Both the position numbers and the translations under genes were made by a program. Under the pieces are notes generated by a model. The model did not search any database, was not told the origin of the DNA, and was given only the letters and a program-made list of their open reading frames with translations. Source: Volvox africanus (Eukaryota > Chlorophyta > Chlorophyceae > Chlamydomonadales > Volvocaceae). From it: 64,000 nucleotides of DNA. Location of the stretch: NCBI GenBank assembly GCA_030268105.1, contig BSDZ01000020.1:140001-204000 (forward strand). Direction: 5' to 3'. Shown here piece after piece: positions 11,941-23,600 of this stretch; position 1 is the stretch's first letter, and each line of letters begins with the position of its first letter.

Positions 11941-13558
11941 AATGGCTGGCATGGAGGGCACAAAAGGAAGTTCATTTCGCATGCAAAATACGGCGATTAT
12001 TCAGCATCATGTACTGTCATTAGCTTCATGTCCTATTATTATTCGGCCAACCAATAATATGCATGATATGTAGATAGGGTATCTCTGGCCACCTATCTAC
12101 ATACCTAAAACCCTAACTAACTAACTACCTTCGTACCTATCTATCGTCACCTAATGATGCTCTCTATTTTGTAACTATCTAAATACATACTGCTGCAAGT
12201 AAAGGTTATTGTAACCGCAATCCACACTGCCACAAATAAGGAAAGCAAGGTCGGAGTCTTATCTCGTCAGACACCACGATTCAAGCAAAAGAAGAATGTA
12301 CGTGCCACTTTCTGAGCACTAACGCCCACCTCTGCTCCCTCTGGGGCGCCGGCTACTTCTGCCCTGCTTGTCACAAACCGTTAACGCGTTACATGAGCGG
12401 TCTGGACGGAAGTTAATGTGAGGCCTAGCATGCTTGGGCAAAGATTTGTACGCTGTACGCACATGCGTAATAATTATGAATGATACGCAAGCAAGGATGT
12501 ATACGCACATCACAAATACGCCAAATCCAACGATTTGATTTGCGGCCGATACATCATTATGTAATCAACGTGAGAAAATGAATGTCAGCATTTCCATGTT
12601 TCTTGCGGATAAAGCGCTGTAAATGACAGGCATGTAAATGGCATACATTATCGTTCGCACAACACCGCATGTTCATTTACAGCTCATACATGGATTGGAA
12701 CGAGGTATTGCTCGCCGCTGCCGCAGCCGCCATTGACTTTATAAGTATTCGTTTCACCCTGCCACCGTGAACTGCTAAGCACCATGTATACGATCTCCCA
12801 AGTCCTCTTGGTTTTCACTGCTCCGTCCCGCCACGCACCCTTCCCCTCTCCCCTCCCCCCCGATCGAATTCCCGCCACCAGGCGGATAATCCCCTCAAAC
12901 CACATTATCTTTACTTTTTCGCTTAAAGGGGATGACGGTGTGGCGCAGAGGAGTCACAGTCATGTAACCGATAGTGACAGTATCGGTACCGGAAATGATG
13001 GTAATCAAAAGCGCAGCAATATGATCCCACCCCGTAAGGAAGGCAGACGTGAAACTCGCGAAACAGGGCAGACCACTGCCCTCCCCTCTGGAGACGCTTC
13101 GGACGCTCTCACTCAACATTCGGTCGTGTTGTTTCCATCCGTACCTCTGCTGTGTCCGTCAGTCGTACTTTCGTATTTAGCTTAACAGCAAACCACCAGC
13201 AGCCCCTCAATGACTTCGAAAGTGGTGCTAAACCCACCAACAGTGCAGGAGAGGGCAGGAGAGGGCTGGAGAGGGCAGGGGAGGGCAAACACAGCCCGAC
13301 CCACAGTCGCTGCGGCAAGAAATCAACCCTATCCGTCTCCGGCCCGTGCTTGCTCTCTCTCCTCCTCCCCCTCCTCTGCAATACAGCGTCTTGCCGCCAC
13401 CTACTTATCCACGCGGTCGACTCCCCCTAAGTCATTGCTGTTTTATGCGGAGGGCTTATCCATTGCAGAGTCTCGGATGGAGGGTTGGCAGTTCGACACA
13501 GCGGTGTCGTTATGCTGAGCGCCATGACATACAGAGTAGTATATCCTCTGGGTCGTAC
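11941..13558. other. Intergenic, no supported gene
   Basis: Mostly AT-rich up to 12.7 kb, then GC-richer. Frames at 12.8-13.4 kb are proline/serine/arginine-rich on both strands without domain signal. If the 13559-13624 exon belongs to an active epimerase gene, its downstream exons should lie here on the minus strand. None carrying the expected VDGG-type motif was found. Confidence 0.4.
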
Positions 13559-13624
13559 TTTCCCCAGCACCTGCAGCTGGAAGGTCTGACCTCCGAAACC
13601 AGGATCCACCGTCATGACCAGCGC
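13559..13624 (-). CDS. Isolated ribulose-phosphate 3-epimerase-like exon
   Basis: A 22-codon segment bordered by a good acceptor (TATCCTCAG) and donor (GTACGA) on the minus strand encodes ALVMTVDPGFGGQTFQLQV. That is the signature loop of ribulose-phosphate 3-epimerase, which interconverts ribulose-5-phosphate and xylulose-5-phosphate in the pentose phosphate and Calvin cycles and contributes a catalytic aspartate to its TIM barrel. No other epimerase exon was recognised on either side, so it may be a lone captured or duplicated exon, or a real gene whose remaining short exons were missed. The exon itself has no damage. Confidence 0.6.
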
Positions 13625-15400
13625 CTGAGGATAGCGGGTCGATGGGCCTGGGTGCGGGTGTCATGAGGTATGATGGAAGGGGCGAAGAAGGGAGGAGGCT
13701 GATTAGGATCGCCGTCTCTCCCTGGCCTACCTGCCCATCCTGATCGCTCCCACCTCCCCTTTCCGCAATGCATGTACGACATGCTCCCCAGGCAAGCCTC
13801 CCTGCTAGACCTCCGTGCAAACCCTTGCCCATCTCCCAGTTCCCCCCTCATCCTCTCCTCCATTAGGCGGTATGGCATGACCATTCCCGCAGATCTTTCA
13901 GTCGCACCATGTCAAGTTCGCCTCTTTGAGCCATGGCGACCAGCGAATCCTGTTATAGGACAATATCCGGGTGAGAGGGTCGGTGGGTGGGTAGTTGCAT
14001 GAGATGAAATGAGCACATGGAGCCAAGAAATGCAAGGGGAAATGAACGGGACGGGATTCATGGTTCGCCAGAGGGTTGCTCAGCGGATCGATGGTGAGAG
14101 AAATAAGGGATTTAAACCAAGGCCTGCACCGCACCTACTACCCGTCCACACGAGGATGGCAGCGGCTTCTGCACTAGCACCCCACCACTTCCCCCATCGG
14201 GTGCGGACTGCTGTGGAGGCGGCGCACAAAGTGCCCGGCATGTTTCCGTGCAACGACGGGTGCGGTCGTATTTCTTGTCGTACGTTTCGTGGAAAATGTG
14301 TGTCAGCAGGGGGTATAGAGCAGCGTATCGGGCGAGGGGTTGCTGGTGGGCGATGATTGGGTATATCCTTCATATCAGACTCATCCACGAACGACTCAGC
14401 CAATCAAGAATGATTTTATGATTCATTCATATGTAGTGAACTACGCTCTATCTTTTACAACGTGCCTCTTAATACAAGCAACATGTCAGTTCATTATCTG
14501 CTCCTTGAACTTCTTTTTCATCATATGTAGAAATTTATGTCCTTAGTTTCAGCGTGAACGCGTATAGGAAAACAAACAGCCTGAACATCAACATGTTGGA
14601 ACCATATGTGAGAAACGATCAACTCGTACGTCAACATACATACGGAAAAGCACGCAGCAAACCCATCAGCCACTGATATTCCATATCCGGAGATTAAGGT
14701 AAGCTATTGCACGTACTTCATCAGCTGGCTTCACCAGAAGGCGGCAAAATGTAAAACAGCGCGGATGCATGGTGATGACAATTGGTAACGTGCTTCTTTC
14801 TCTAAACGGCTACCAGGCAGGGTGGCTTCCGGCGGAAGGGGAGGTGGATGGATTCACCTCCATGCCCATGTCCACTTCCATGGCATTCTAGTGATGTACG
14901 GTGCGTGCCAGCGGCTGTATGTCACTTTCATGTTGCTTAATGATATATCCGTGTTTTATCCACAAAAACCACGAAGGTCCGATTGTAAAATGTTGTACGA
15001 GTAGCTCCATGCGAGGAGAGGCCCACCAGCGACGCTGGAATCACTGTGGCCACCCTCACCAGTATTTGTACCCGGCGGTAGAGACAACATGCCTACAACA
15101 GCAACAAATTCTTCCTCCGCCATCCTCGGCGTCGCCGTCCTCACTGCTGCTGCTGGCAGCGGCAGTGGCAGCGGCGCCTCTACATCCGCCAGCGTGGCAA
15201 TGCCCCCAAATAGAACAGAGAGTCCTTGGCAGCCTAGATAGCCTCGAGCAAGGTCTGGGATAATGGGGCCAGCGCGCGCTGTCGCTGAACCTGCTGCCTC
15301 GAACCAACCTCCTGCTGTTCCTGCTGCCGTGGCACCAGCACCTGCTGCTGTTCTTCCTTGACTTCTCAAGAGATCAGGGAATCTTTGGCAGCTCGGATAA
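13625..15400. other. Mixed-composition DNA, no supported gene
   Basis: GC-rich stretches (13.7-14.4 and 15.0-15.4 kb) contain overlapping frames on both strands, rich in serine, proline, alanine and glutamine, but none with a recognisable domain. Upstream epimerase exons would be expected here on the minus strand and could not be identified. Confidence 0.4.
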
Positions 15401-15407
15401 CCCTAAG

Positions 15408-15606
15408 CCAGGCCCGAGCCAGCGGTGCCAGCGGTGCCAGCGGTACCAGCGGTGCCAGGCCCGAGCCAGTGGTGCCAGCGGTGCCAGCGGTGCCAGGCCC
15501 GAGACAGCGGTACCAGCGGTGCCAGGCCCGAGCCAGCGGTGCCAGCGTTACCAGCGGTAACAGCGGTAACAGCGGTGCCAGCGGTGCCAGGCCTGAGCCA
15601 GCGGTA
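15408..15606. repeat. Minisatellite of GCCAGCGGTACCAGCGGT units
   Basis: A roughly 10-bp unit (GGTGCCAGCG or GGTACCAGCG) is repeated about twenty times and is itself organised in higher-order blocks separated by AGGCCCGAGCCAG. The encoded repeats in every frame are consequences of the DNA repeat. Confidence 0.9.
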
Positions 15607-15796
15607 CCATTTCCGGTTTTGGATCTTATATAGCCAAATTCGTGAGGACCGTCAAACTAACCATTGACGTCAATTGACTTGGCGGTCGCGATATCATATC
15701 TGGTTTTCTGCCACCTCACAACTAACTACCCGAGTGCCTCACACCGCCACCTCTGCCATCAAGCTCAAGCTGACCAACTTTGCATTCAGATTCCTC

Positions 15797-16215
15797 TCTG
15801 GAGGCCATTCCCTAAGGATCCGAGCTAGCAACCACTAAGTCGCCAGTTTGAATCTGGGTCGGGCCATAATGGCATAGGAGGAATGCAGCTTGAATTGCCC
15901 GAATCTACGGAATTGGGTCCGAGTCCACAGAGGGTTTAATGCATTGCCCGTGAAGTGCGCATCTGAGACCCATACCTGGGCTGATGGTGCGGGGTGGTTT
16001 GACACCCACCTAAATGCCAGTAGGACCGAAGGGGCTGGCACATGGATAGGGGCCGTAGAGAGTAGGAAACACTGCGTAACCAAAAAACAGGTGATCTCTA
16101 GCAGCCTCAGATGAAGACGCTGAGGTACGCGTGCCCACTCGGTTAAAATCCCGGAGATCCCCATAATACACGCCAGCCCGCAAGGGCGGAGTAACCATAA
16201 TAATAATAATAATCT
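15797..16215 (+). mobile_element. SINE-like element, copy 1
   Basis: A ~420-bp sequence that recurs at 56085-56512. It begins near GGCCATTCCCTAAGGATCC, carries a near-match to the RNA polymerase III B box (AGTTTGAATCTGG here, AGTTCGAATCTGG in the other copy) close to its 5' end, and ends GGGCGGAGTAACC followed by a (TAA)n tail. This layout suggests a tRNA-derived SINE mobilised by a LINE. It has no coding capacity. Confidence 0.75.
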
Positions 16216-16775
16216 CCCCCTCCGTCTGCCATAACTACCACCAACCTTACCGCCATCTCTGCCACCATCTTCACTGCCAACTCCGCCTCGATCAGCTCCT
16301 CCACCCCACCCCCACCAATGCCTTCATTGCCTCCGTCTGCAGTGCCACACACCTCCCAACATCAGGTTGTGGCCTTATGCATAAAAGCGAGCAAACCCTA
16401 TATAAGGCTATTATGTTTTATTCAACCTATATCCGGACCTGTGACCTGTTCCCGAGAGAACAAATCCTAAGAGAAATACATCCTCAAATCACCATATACA
16501 TCTCATCACAGCAGTCCATCACAGGACGACGACCTGCTGCCAGGATGATTGGAAGGCATAATCACGGCGTGCGGAGCAACACGATAACTCTCTGAACACT
16601 GAATAAAGCCGTGAACGACTCACCAACCCCTAATGATGATAGCCAAAGGACGGAACGCATGCACGCCGCCTAGATGGAGCCTGCTCGCTTCAACCTGCAG
16701 AAGTGGCTCATGATCTTCGTAATATTTAACCTACATATATGCGTTTTTTGCAGCCAGACATTCCCATCACCATTT
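16216..16775. other. Intergenic, no supported gene
   Basis: No frame with recognisable coding signal. The stretch separates the SINE-like element from the nad1-derived segment. Confidence 0.5.
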
Positions 16776-17505
16776 AATTTGCTATTAATTTTTTGTAAAA
16801 GGCTTCACTCCTTTCGCCATTCGGTACACTACTAAACTTAGGCGTTAAAGAACCTATCTCGCCAGATTCTAGTTCTGCAGGTGCTTTCGCGGCTAGTCCA
16901 ATGATTAGCTTCGTTTTAAGCAAGTTGCGTGGGCTGGTATCTGTATTTCCGACGCGTCGCTTCAAGGTTTAGTATTAATGGCAATCAGTAGCTTAGCCGT
17001 TTACGGTGTCATTTTAGCTAGATGGGCTAGCAACTCTAAATATGCGTTTTTAGGTTGTCTACATTCTTTAGCTTTAATGGTTTCTTAAGAATTAAGTCTC
17101 GGTGCTGCGCTTCTGTCAATTGGTTTATTTGTAACTGACGCTACGGGCATGGAAAACTTGGATTTCAACGAAATGCTTGAAACGCCACAATACTCTATGT
17201 TACACTTATGCTTATTTTTCTTAGTCTGTATTCTTGCAGAAAAAACGCGTACCTTTTGATTTACCAGAAGCGGAAGCTGAGTTGGTAGGTGGCTATAATG
17301 TTCGGTATAGCAGGTAAGGGTTCTTATTCTTATTATTTTTTAGTTGTTTTAAGCAATTAAAATCACTGCTTTATTTGTTGGTTTTGCTGGACTCGAGGTA
17401 CTTTCCCGCGCTATCGCTATGATAGCTTCATGCGCCTTGGTTGGAAAGCCTTCTTGCCTTTAACCCTAGCTTTCTTCGATCTATATGCCAGCGTTGCTCT
17501 ATAAT
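16776..17505 (+). pseudogene. nad1: Nuclear mitochondrial segment: nad1 (NADH dehydrogenase subunit 1) pseudogene
   Basis: Collinear pieces of nad1 appear in shifting frames: GVKEPISPDSSSAG near 16845, [13 protein letters not shown] then [13 protein letters not shown] at 16980-17065, LETPQYSMLH and [16 protein letters not shown] at 17175-17300, and [20 protein letters not shown] near the end. Nad1 is the quinone-proximal membrane subunit of respiratory complex I and is mitochondrially encoded in chlorophytes. Frameshifts, stops and a missing stretch after the ELVGGYN region show this nuclear copy is dead. Shared residues with the 34.3-kb fragment point to the same mitochondrial source. Confidence 0.88.
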
Positions 17506-18226
17506 ATAAAATTTATTTATTATAACATATAAATGACGACGACCACCTGCGGTGTGGACGTGTATATATGTAGTACCCTGGCTAAGTGAAAATCAGGAAG
17601 CAGGCATTAGCGCGAAATAAAGCTGCTACTGTTACTGCTGCGACTTCCTTTATTCACCTGATAATACGAATCGCCTAATAAGACAGCTATTGGTTACAAC
17701 GCCTAAACTCCGCCCTCTGCCTGGCTGAGGGAGACAGGTAACGAACAGAGGGTAAGTCATCCAATAAAGCGCGCGGTCGCCAGCAGCAGTTGCGTTGCAG
17801 CAACTGCTGTTGGCGTTGCATGCCCGCGGTTGTCGAAGAAGTACAACGGGCGCGGTCCGATGCAGGCATTAAATAAAATGGGGCCTGAGTGCACCCGTAT
17901 ATATATGTAAGAGAGTCATTCAAGATCCATCAGCCAGATCCACGAGACAGCGGCGACGGAGGTGAGCGAGTAAGGATCCCTTCATCCACGCGGCTTGAGG
18001 TACCTGCCTCACATTACTGTGGTCGCAAAAGGGTGCTCACTTTGCCCGTACGGACAACACACAGACAACGTATTACGTAGCGACTTGGCTGCTTGCTTAA
18101 CGCGGGGGGGGGGGTTGTGTCTCATCCGTCAATCGGATGTCCACGCATCCACTTGGGTAGCATACGTGCAGATATATCCACCAAGACGCTTGGACGGGTG
18201 CTGGACAGTGGGAGTTATTCACGAGG
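17506..18226. other. Upstream region of the lipase gene
   Basis: No supported gene. It contains a strong hairpin at about 17783-17811 (CAGCAGTTGC and its reverse complement GCAACTGCTG). The promoter and 5' untranslated region of the lipase should lie in the last few hundred bases, but no clear TATA element was identified. Confidence 0.4.
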
Positions 18227-20636
18227 ATGATCTTCGCCCTCATCATAGTCGGGCTCGTCGTCCAAGTCGTCCACGTGGCGTACTGTTGGCTCGTTGATCG
18301 TGGCCCCGAGCCCTGGCGTAATTTCCTGGGCTATGTGGGTGACACTGCCCGGTCGCTTTTCCCCGGGCTGTTCGGGCTGCCCTCCTTCCTGGCGAGCCTG
18401 GTTTGGTGAGTGACTTGCCTCCTGAGCGAGGTTGTGTACGTAGATGCGTGGCTACGATCCGTCGGGCGATCACGCACGCACCAGCCTCCTTCATTCTGCA
18501 TTTTGAGCTGGCATTCAAAAAGCGCGCATGCTTACATGGCATGGAAGCAACGCGAGCATAGGACCAGTATGTGCGTGGTATGAGCTTTCTTCGTTGCGTA
18601 CGTCTGTCGGTCAGTCCTCGCTCGCTCGCGTTCAACTTAGGATTACCGTTGCAAAGATATGTACGAACGCACATACAGGACGGAATTGGTCGGTGCTACC
18701 TGGCCATCTATCCACGCACTTAGACAGGGCATGGTGGGATAAGATTCCTGCAGGCTCATACATGTGCATGTGCAGACATGGCAGCTCGATCGTGCATGTG
18801 CAATCAGCGATTGGTGCGAAAGGCCCTTGCTTGGTTGCTTCCACCTCGTGCACCAGACAGCTCGCAAAGGCCGCTCTGCGCTGGTCATCAACGTACGTTT
18901 ACGCATGCGTCACAAGGAACCGGCGCGCGGGCACGCAGTTCTTCATACCCATCTGCCCGCCCGCCCGCTACTCGCTCGCTCACGGGTTGTTCGAGCCCGC
19001 AGACCCTTGTTATTATGATCAATGGAACGACATGAAGATTGGATCATTTCCTGTGGTTCACTTCCACTGCAGGATTTTCAAGTGGCCATCGCTCACTGAA
19101 GTTGTGCAGACATCCGTCATCACGCCAACTGCCTTCATGCCGACGCACCTCGCTGTATTTATTAACGACGCCTTCCAGCAAGTTCTCAAGTTGATTTTCA
19201 ACAACATCAAGGGAAGCATTTTTTCTCGCTGGCTTGGAATCGAGCCCTACTTAGGTAAGTCGCATCCCGCCCTATAAATAACATAATACGGCAACATATC
19301 ATATTGTATAAAATATAGGCTAATGCGCGGGAATGTGCGATTGCTCGTGTTGCTTGGCCTACCAAGGCTTATATGCGCTAGATTAGGACCCACCCGGGGT
19401 CATGAATTACATATATCTTTATAGTTAAATACGCGGGAAAATCCATAAAATTAGAGACTAATGTACGGCCTTGAGGTTTGCGTTCACGAGAAATCATTCG
19501 CATGCCTTAACGGTTTCAGGCGGTTATAAATTGGCGATTACCAAGCACGAAAGTGACAAACATCAGAGAAAAGCCGTATACATGCATATTTCTTTTGATT
19601 GCCGGTGGGTAGGAGGCAGTGGGAGCGTGGACGAGGATAGAGGCCTGCTAGCTGCGACCCCGAGAGTATCCTTAATACCTTTAGCCACCTAGCGGCCGAA
19701 CCGAAAACACTTTGTGACGCCCTCGCGGGCGTCCAGGCATAACTGACACCTAATGCTGTATTAACGATCGAACGCTTTAGGTGCCAACCACTGCTACCAC
19801 GATTGGATACGGTTCCAAGCAAAGAAAACGTTGGTTTATTTTCTTGCTTCTTGCGTATCCCCCGAGGATACCCGCCGTTTGCACAAATTATCTGCCATAC
19901 AGAGAGCTAGATACCGTGTTGCATATCGCGCATGTGCGTGAGCGAGGCCACGCATGATGCATCGCCCTCTCGTTCCAGCCAGTTTCGGCACAACCCCGCG
20001 GGTTACTGACTTGCTGTATTGAGTTGGGCTTCTGATAATTGCATAATGCATGCCTCATGTGAGCGGAGAGTGGGTAAACATTTGCTCAATCTTTCGGTTT
20101 TCAAACCGGCAGTAGCCAGTGGCAAGAAACAGCTGGTTCTGCGCAAAACCCGTGTGTTGTGACCTGCGTGTGTGCCCCGCTGCCGATTGACCTGCCCAGG
20201 TCCGTACGATGGCGCTGTTATTACCAACTGGCTTCCCTTCTTTCAAGGGGTAAGCGAACGGGAAGAGTGTGTCGAGGGGGCGGAGGGGGCGGAGCGGAGG
20301 GAGCGGAGGGGGCCGAGGGGGCGGACGGGCCGCTGGTGCATGTGTATGCAGCAATCGCCGGGGAGAAACTGTGTCTGGAGTGAGGGGGCGGAGCGAGGCC
20401 GTGAAGGTTCCGTCCTCACTCACATTCATGTGGTCGTCAACTGATCAATAAAAACAAAAATGTCTCTCGGTCCTCTCAGAAGACGTATCACTGATACCGG
20501 TAGTGGTCCCCCCCCTCTTACGTGCATGCCGCCCGCCGCACCCTCACCCCACCCTGCCTGGCAGCTGCCCGAGCGCCCCACGCACCACGGGAGCTTCCCC
20601 ACAAAAGAGCCTGGTTCCACCATAAACGCAGAGGTC

Positions 20637-20675
<39 letters not shown>

Positions 20676-23600
20676 GCACCTGTATTATATCAGCCGTTGC
20701 AGTTATCATCCTCCAGCATTAGCTATTTTGCGTCATCATCCAGCAAACGCAGTTGAGAGGGGTGAAGATGGGAGAGCTCACTGAGACAAAACGTTGATCC
20801 GGAGTTGTAGGGGTTGGGACCTTCAGGCATACTCGAGGATCAGAGGGCTTGCTGGCGTATCCCAACCCCTCGCTCGCTCGCTCGCTCACTCGCTCGGCTC
20901 CCTATTACCCCTAGGTACTCGCCTACTGCGCGATGGCAAGCTACGAGGACTATGACAACCTCAGGAAGCGAGTCAGCCATTGGCACCGCCCAGCCACCAG
21001 TACGGCAGACGGCGCTGCTAACGGCATTGCCGACGGCGCTGCTGCTGGCGGCGTCCCCACCTGGCAGTGGGTCAAGGCCTGGAATTTCGAGCACGTGAAA
21101 CATGGCGACGTGAGCGGTCGCGAACTGCTAGTGCCAGCATGCGTGTTGACCGGCCAGGTCCAGAGCCGACCGTCCGGCCGTACTTGGCCAGCCGTAGTTA
21201 TACTGCTTATCCTTAGCTACGACCTGTAGTGCGACCCGTCGTGCCTCCTTTCGGGTCCCCATCTTTTGGTCCCCCGCCCTCCCGGTCCCTACCTCTTTTG
21301 GTCCGGCAGAGCAATCCGTATGTGCACGATAGGTCCTGGTAGACGTTGCGATCGTTTTGCTAGGCCAGCAGCCGACTCGCGTCCGGGAGCGAAGCGGATC
21401 TGCAAGATGAACAACTTGGAGGCTAGATATGGCGCGTGGGTCGCACAGGATTCAATACCACCTCGCTGATCAGGACCTCGTTTGTACCTCCTTGGATATT
21501 CCTGATCCTTTTAGGAAGCTCGGAGGCGTGATGGCCCTCGTCCTTTCACGCTGCCTGCCTTCATTACTCGCTCCCCGCAACTAATCCAACCCAGCCAACC
21601 TAACCAACCCAACCCATCCAACCCACCCAAACAACCCAAACAACCCGACGTGTCACGCACGCCATTCACGCAGTATGTGGACACCGGCGTCTACCTGCTG
21701 CGCATCACCAACGAGGGGCGGCCGCCCGCCCTGGTGCTGACGTTCCGGGGCACAGAGGCGCTCAGCGGCACCGACTGGATGTCGGGTGAGGGGCTACCCG
21801 GGCGGGGAGGGGAGGCGACGGGTGGTGGGGTGGGCGATGTGTGGCAGTAGCCAGTAGCTATCAGGTCGGCTATCAGTCAGCCAGGGGAGTTAGGGGAAAG
21901 AGCGGCGATGGGCGGGTGTTCGGGTTAGGTCGGTTAGGTCGGTTAGGTCGGTTAAGGTTCGTTGATGCGGGTGGGGTGGTGTCCGGATCCGGCTTGTGCG
22001 GCGACTGGAGCCCTTGATCGTCCGCTGTATGCGCGCGGAGGATAATTTCGCGCGGGTTACGTGGCCCGCAGATTTCGTGGGCGTCATTCCGCCTCCCAAC
22101 GACGGCGGACCGGATTGGAAGTACGGCTTCTTCCACGAGGGCTTCAAGCACTGCCTGGGACTGAACGAGAAGCTGGAGCCGTTGTGAGTACACCTTAGTT
22201 GAGCAGCTGGTGACATCGCGTGTGCGGGGTGGAGGGGGAGCGGGCAACCGCTTTCTCGTCCTTTACTTCCCAGGGAGTAGCGACTTTCGCCGTCACCACC
22301 GCCGTCACCGTCCGTTACTGCCATTGGGCGACCCTTGCCAGCGCTGCACACCACTACTGCTGAGCCCGAAAGTGAAATTCTTATTCCGCCCCCACCAGAC
22401 TTGCATCCAGAAGAGGTCCGAAGCTATGTAGATAGCGGTGCGACTTCGTTGCCGGAACTTCCCGACATCAGGCCTCGCCCAGCCCCTTGTCCCATATCTC
22501 CATGTACGCCGGCAATACGTACGTCCCCTGCATTGCCCCCACCTACCTCTACCTCTCCGTACAACTAATAACCCACACGCAGCGAGACGCGGCTCGAGGT
22601 GACGGAGTGGGGACCCGCGACGCCGGTCCGAGCCCCTCGGACCTCCAAGGAATGCTCTCCCTTCCGGGTGTTGGTGAGCTCCATTGCGGACGAGCTGCAG
22701 AAGCTCGGACGGGGCGCTCACTTTTACGTAACTGGTGAGGTCGTCAACCCAACAGGGGGGTACCCAACCATGAAGTACAGCACATCACGCAAAGCAAGCG
22801 GGGTCGTTAGCAGGGCCGAGCGGGCAGCAGGCAGGTGCAGGTATCGGCCAGTGCGCTGGAGCCGCCTAACACGACCCCTTAGGGGTTTGGTTCTTACTCA
22901 GCAGGTTCAGCCGTGAGTGCGTATTCGGTGCGTCTGGCCAACCATGCGATGTGCTCTAATGGCTACTGCCGCTGCCTCTGCCCCTATGCCACCCCTATAA
23001 GCAATGCGGCGAGATAGCTGAGGATCGGATGTGTCAATCTCAGTACTTGTACCGATTAAGTGAACCCCTAAACCCTAAACCCTAAACCCTGGTAGGGTAT
23101 CATACTACCGCAATTGCTCGTCCCTGCTCACTCGTTGCAGGTCACTCACTGGGAGGTGCGCTGACCAACCTCTTCTCCGCCGCTGTGCTCCTGCCGCCCG
23201 TGGATAAGGCCCAGGACCCGCAGAGGGCGGCCGTGCGCGATGCGCTGGCCCGGGGCGCCATCTACACCTGGTCAGTGGGTGCGAGCGTGGGATGGGCCCG
23301 ATGCATGGATGGATGCACTATTGTTTGGCGATAAGATTTACGTACTGCAGCAGCCGGAGGGACCATTATACATACATGGGTTGGCTGTTAGTAAGTTGAG
23401 CAGGGGCAGGTTCTGACACCAGCTAGCTATCCGCGTCCCGCCCGCATATATATAGCTATCCTGCCGCGTGCCATGCAGATTCCATGCAGGTAAGAGGTCC
23501 ATGCCCAATAGTTGTGAACTGCGTGCTGTGTGTGTCATGTGTATGTGCGCGCCGGTGTCTGCTCCATCGTCGCTGCTTTGCAGGGGCCAGCCGCGAGTGG

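Noticed and set aside
15408..15606. Regularly spaced repeats resembling a CRISPR array
   Set aside because: Units are ~10-bp tandem minisatellite repeats without unique spacers, and the genome is eukaryotic.
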